A DNA stretch of 64,000 nucleotides from assembly GCF_020080835.1 (NCBI RefSeq), contig NC_058158.1, positions 32,382,305 through 32,446,304 of the forward strand, given 5' to 3'. The DNA comes from Cotesia glomerata. Taxonomy: Eukaryota; Arthropoda; Insecta; Hymenoptera; Braconidae. A program made the translations under genes and the position numbers. The notes beneath the pieces are model-generated. The model was not told where the DNA came from. It was given only the letters and a program-made list of their open reading frames with translations, and made no database searches. Position 1 is the first letter of the stretch. The number at the start of each line of letters is the position of its first letter. Positions 63,996 through 64,000 of the stretch are shown in pieces.

Positions 63996-64000
63996 AGAGA

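Noticed and set aside
4323..64000. Symbiont, bracovirus or phage-like gene cassette
   Set aside because: No viral-type genes, intronless gene runs or bacterial signals were seen; both genes are ordinary intron-rich insect genes.

Overview
The window reads as AT-rich insect nuclear DNA. There are no prokaryotic gene arrays. Genes are split by GT-AG introns that often run to several kilobases, and the non-coding DNA is full of inverted-repeat transposons, a tRNA-derived SINE and microsatellites. The first gene is an insect-type prohormone convertase 2. A parasitoid hymenopteran is plausible, but that is inference; nothing here fixes the species.

Layout. Positions 4333-24127 (+) hold eleven exons of prohormone convertase 2 (amontillado in flies). 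They give 582 codons in one consistent reading frame, from mid-prodomain to the stop. Only the exon or exons with the signal peptide and the first part of the prodomain are missing, and these probably lie upstream of the window. Positions 31020-60084 (+) hold five exons from the N-terminal half of a type II membrane M13 metallopeptidase (neprilysin / endothelin-converting-enzyme family). Its catalytic zinc motifs lie beyond the right edge. Inside PC2 intron 6, on the minus strand, two segments (17258-17132 and 16529-16390) look like exons of a small secreted protein. This is the best candidate for something unannotated.

Mobile DNA. A hAT-like foldback element with a perfect 8-bp target duplication lies between the two genes (26733-28302). 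A related one in PC2 intron 3 (about 8765-12491) carries a second element in its left arm and a third inside that. A TA-flanked terminal-inverted-repeat element sits in the presumed PC2 3' UTR (24338-25511). A perfect-ended SINE lies in PC2 intron 9 (22241-22623). A 243-bp palindromic MITE ends 25 bp before the last visible M13 exon. The right end holds two large palindromes, degenerate tRNA-like pieces and a short 18S rRNA fragment joined to TGACATAC repeats.

Biology. PC2 matures neuropeptides in secretory granules and M13 ectoenzymes degrade peptides outside the cell, so this stretch pairs a peptide-making with a peptide-removing enzyme. Consensus cAMP-response palindromes (TGACGTCA) are more frequent than expected, mostly in PC2 introns. 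Whether the adjacency or the sites matter is inference.
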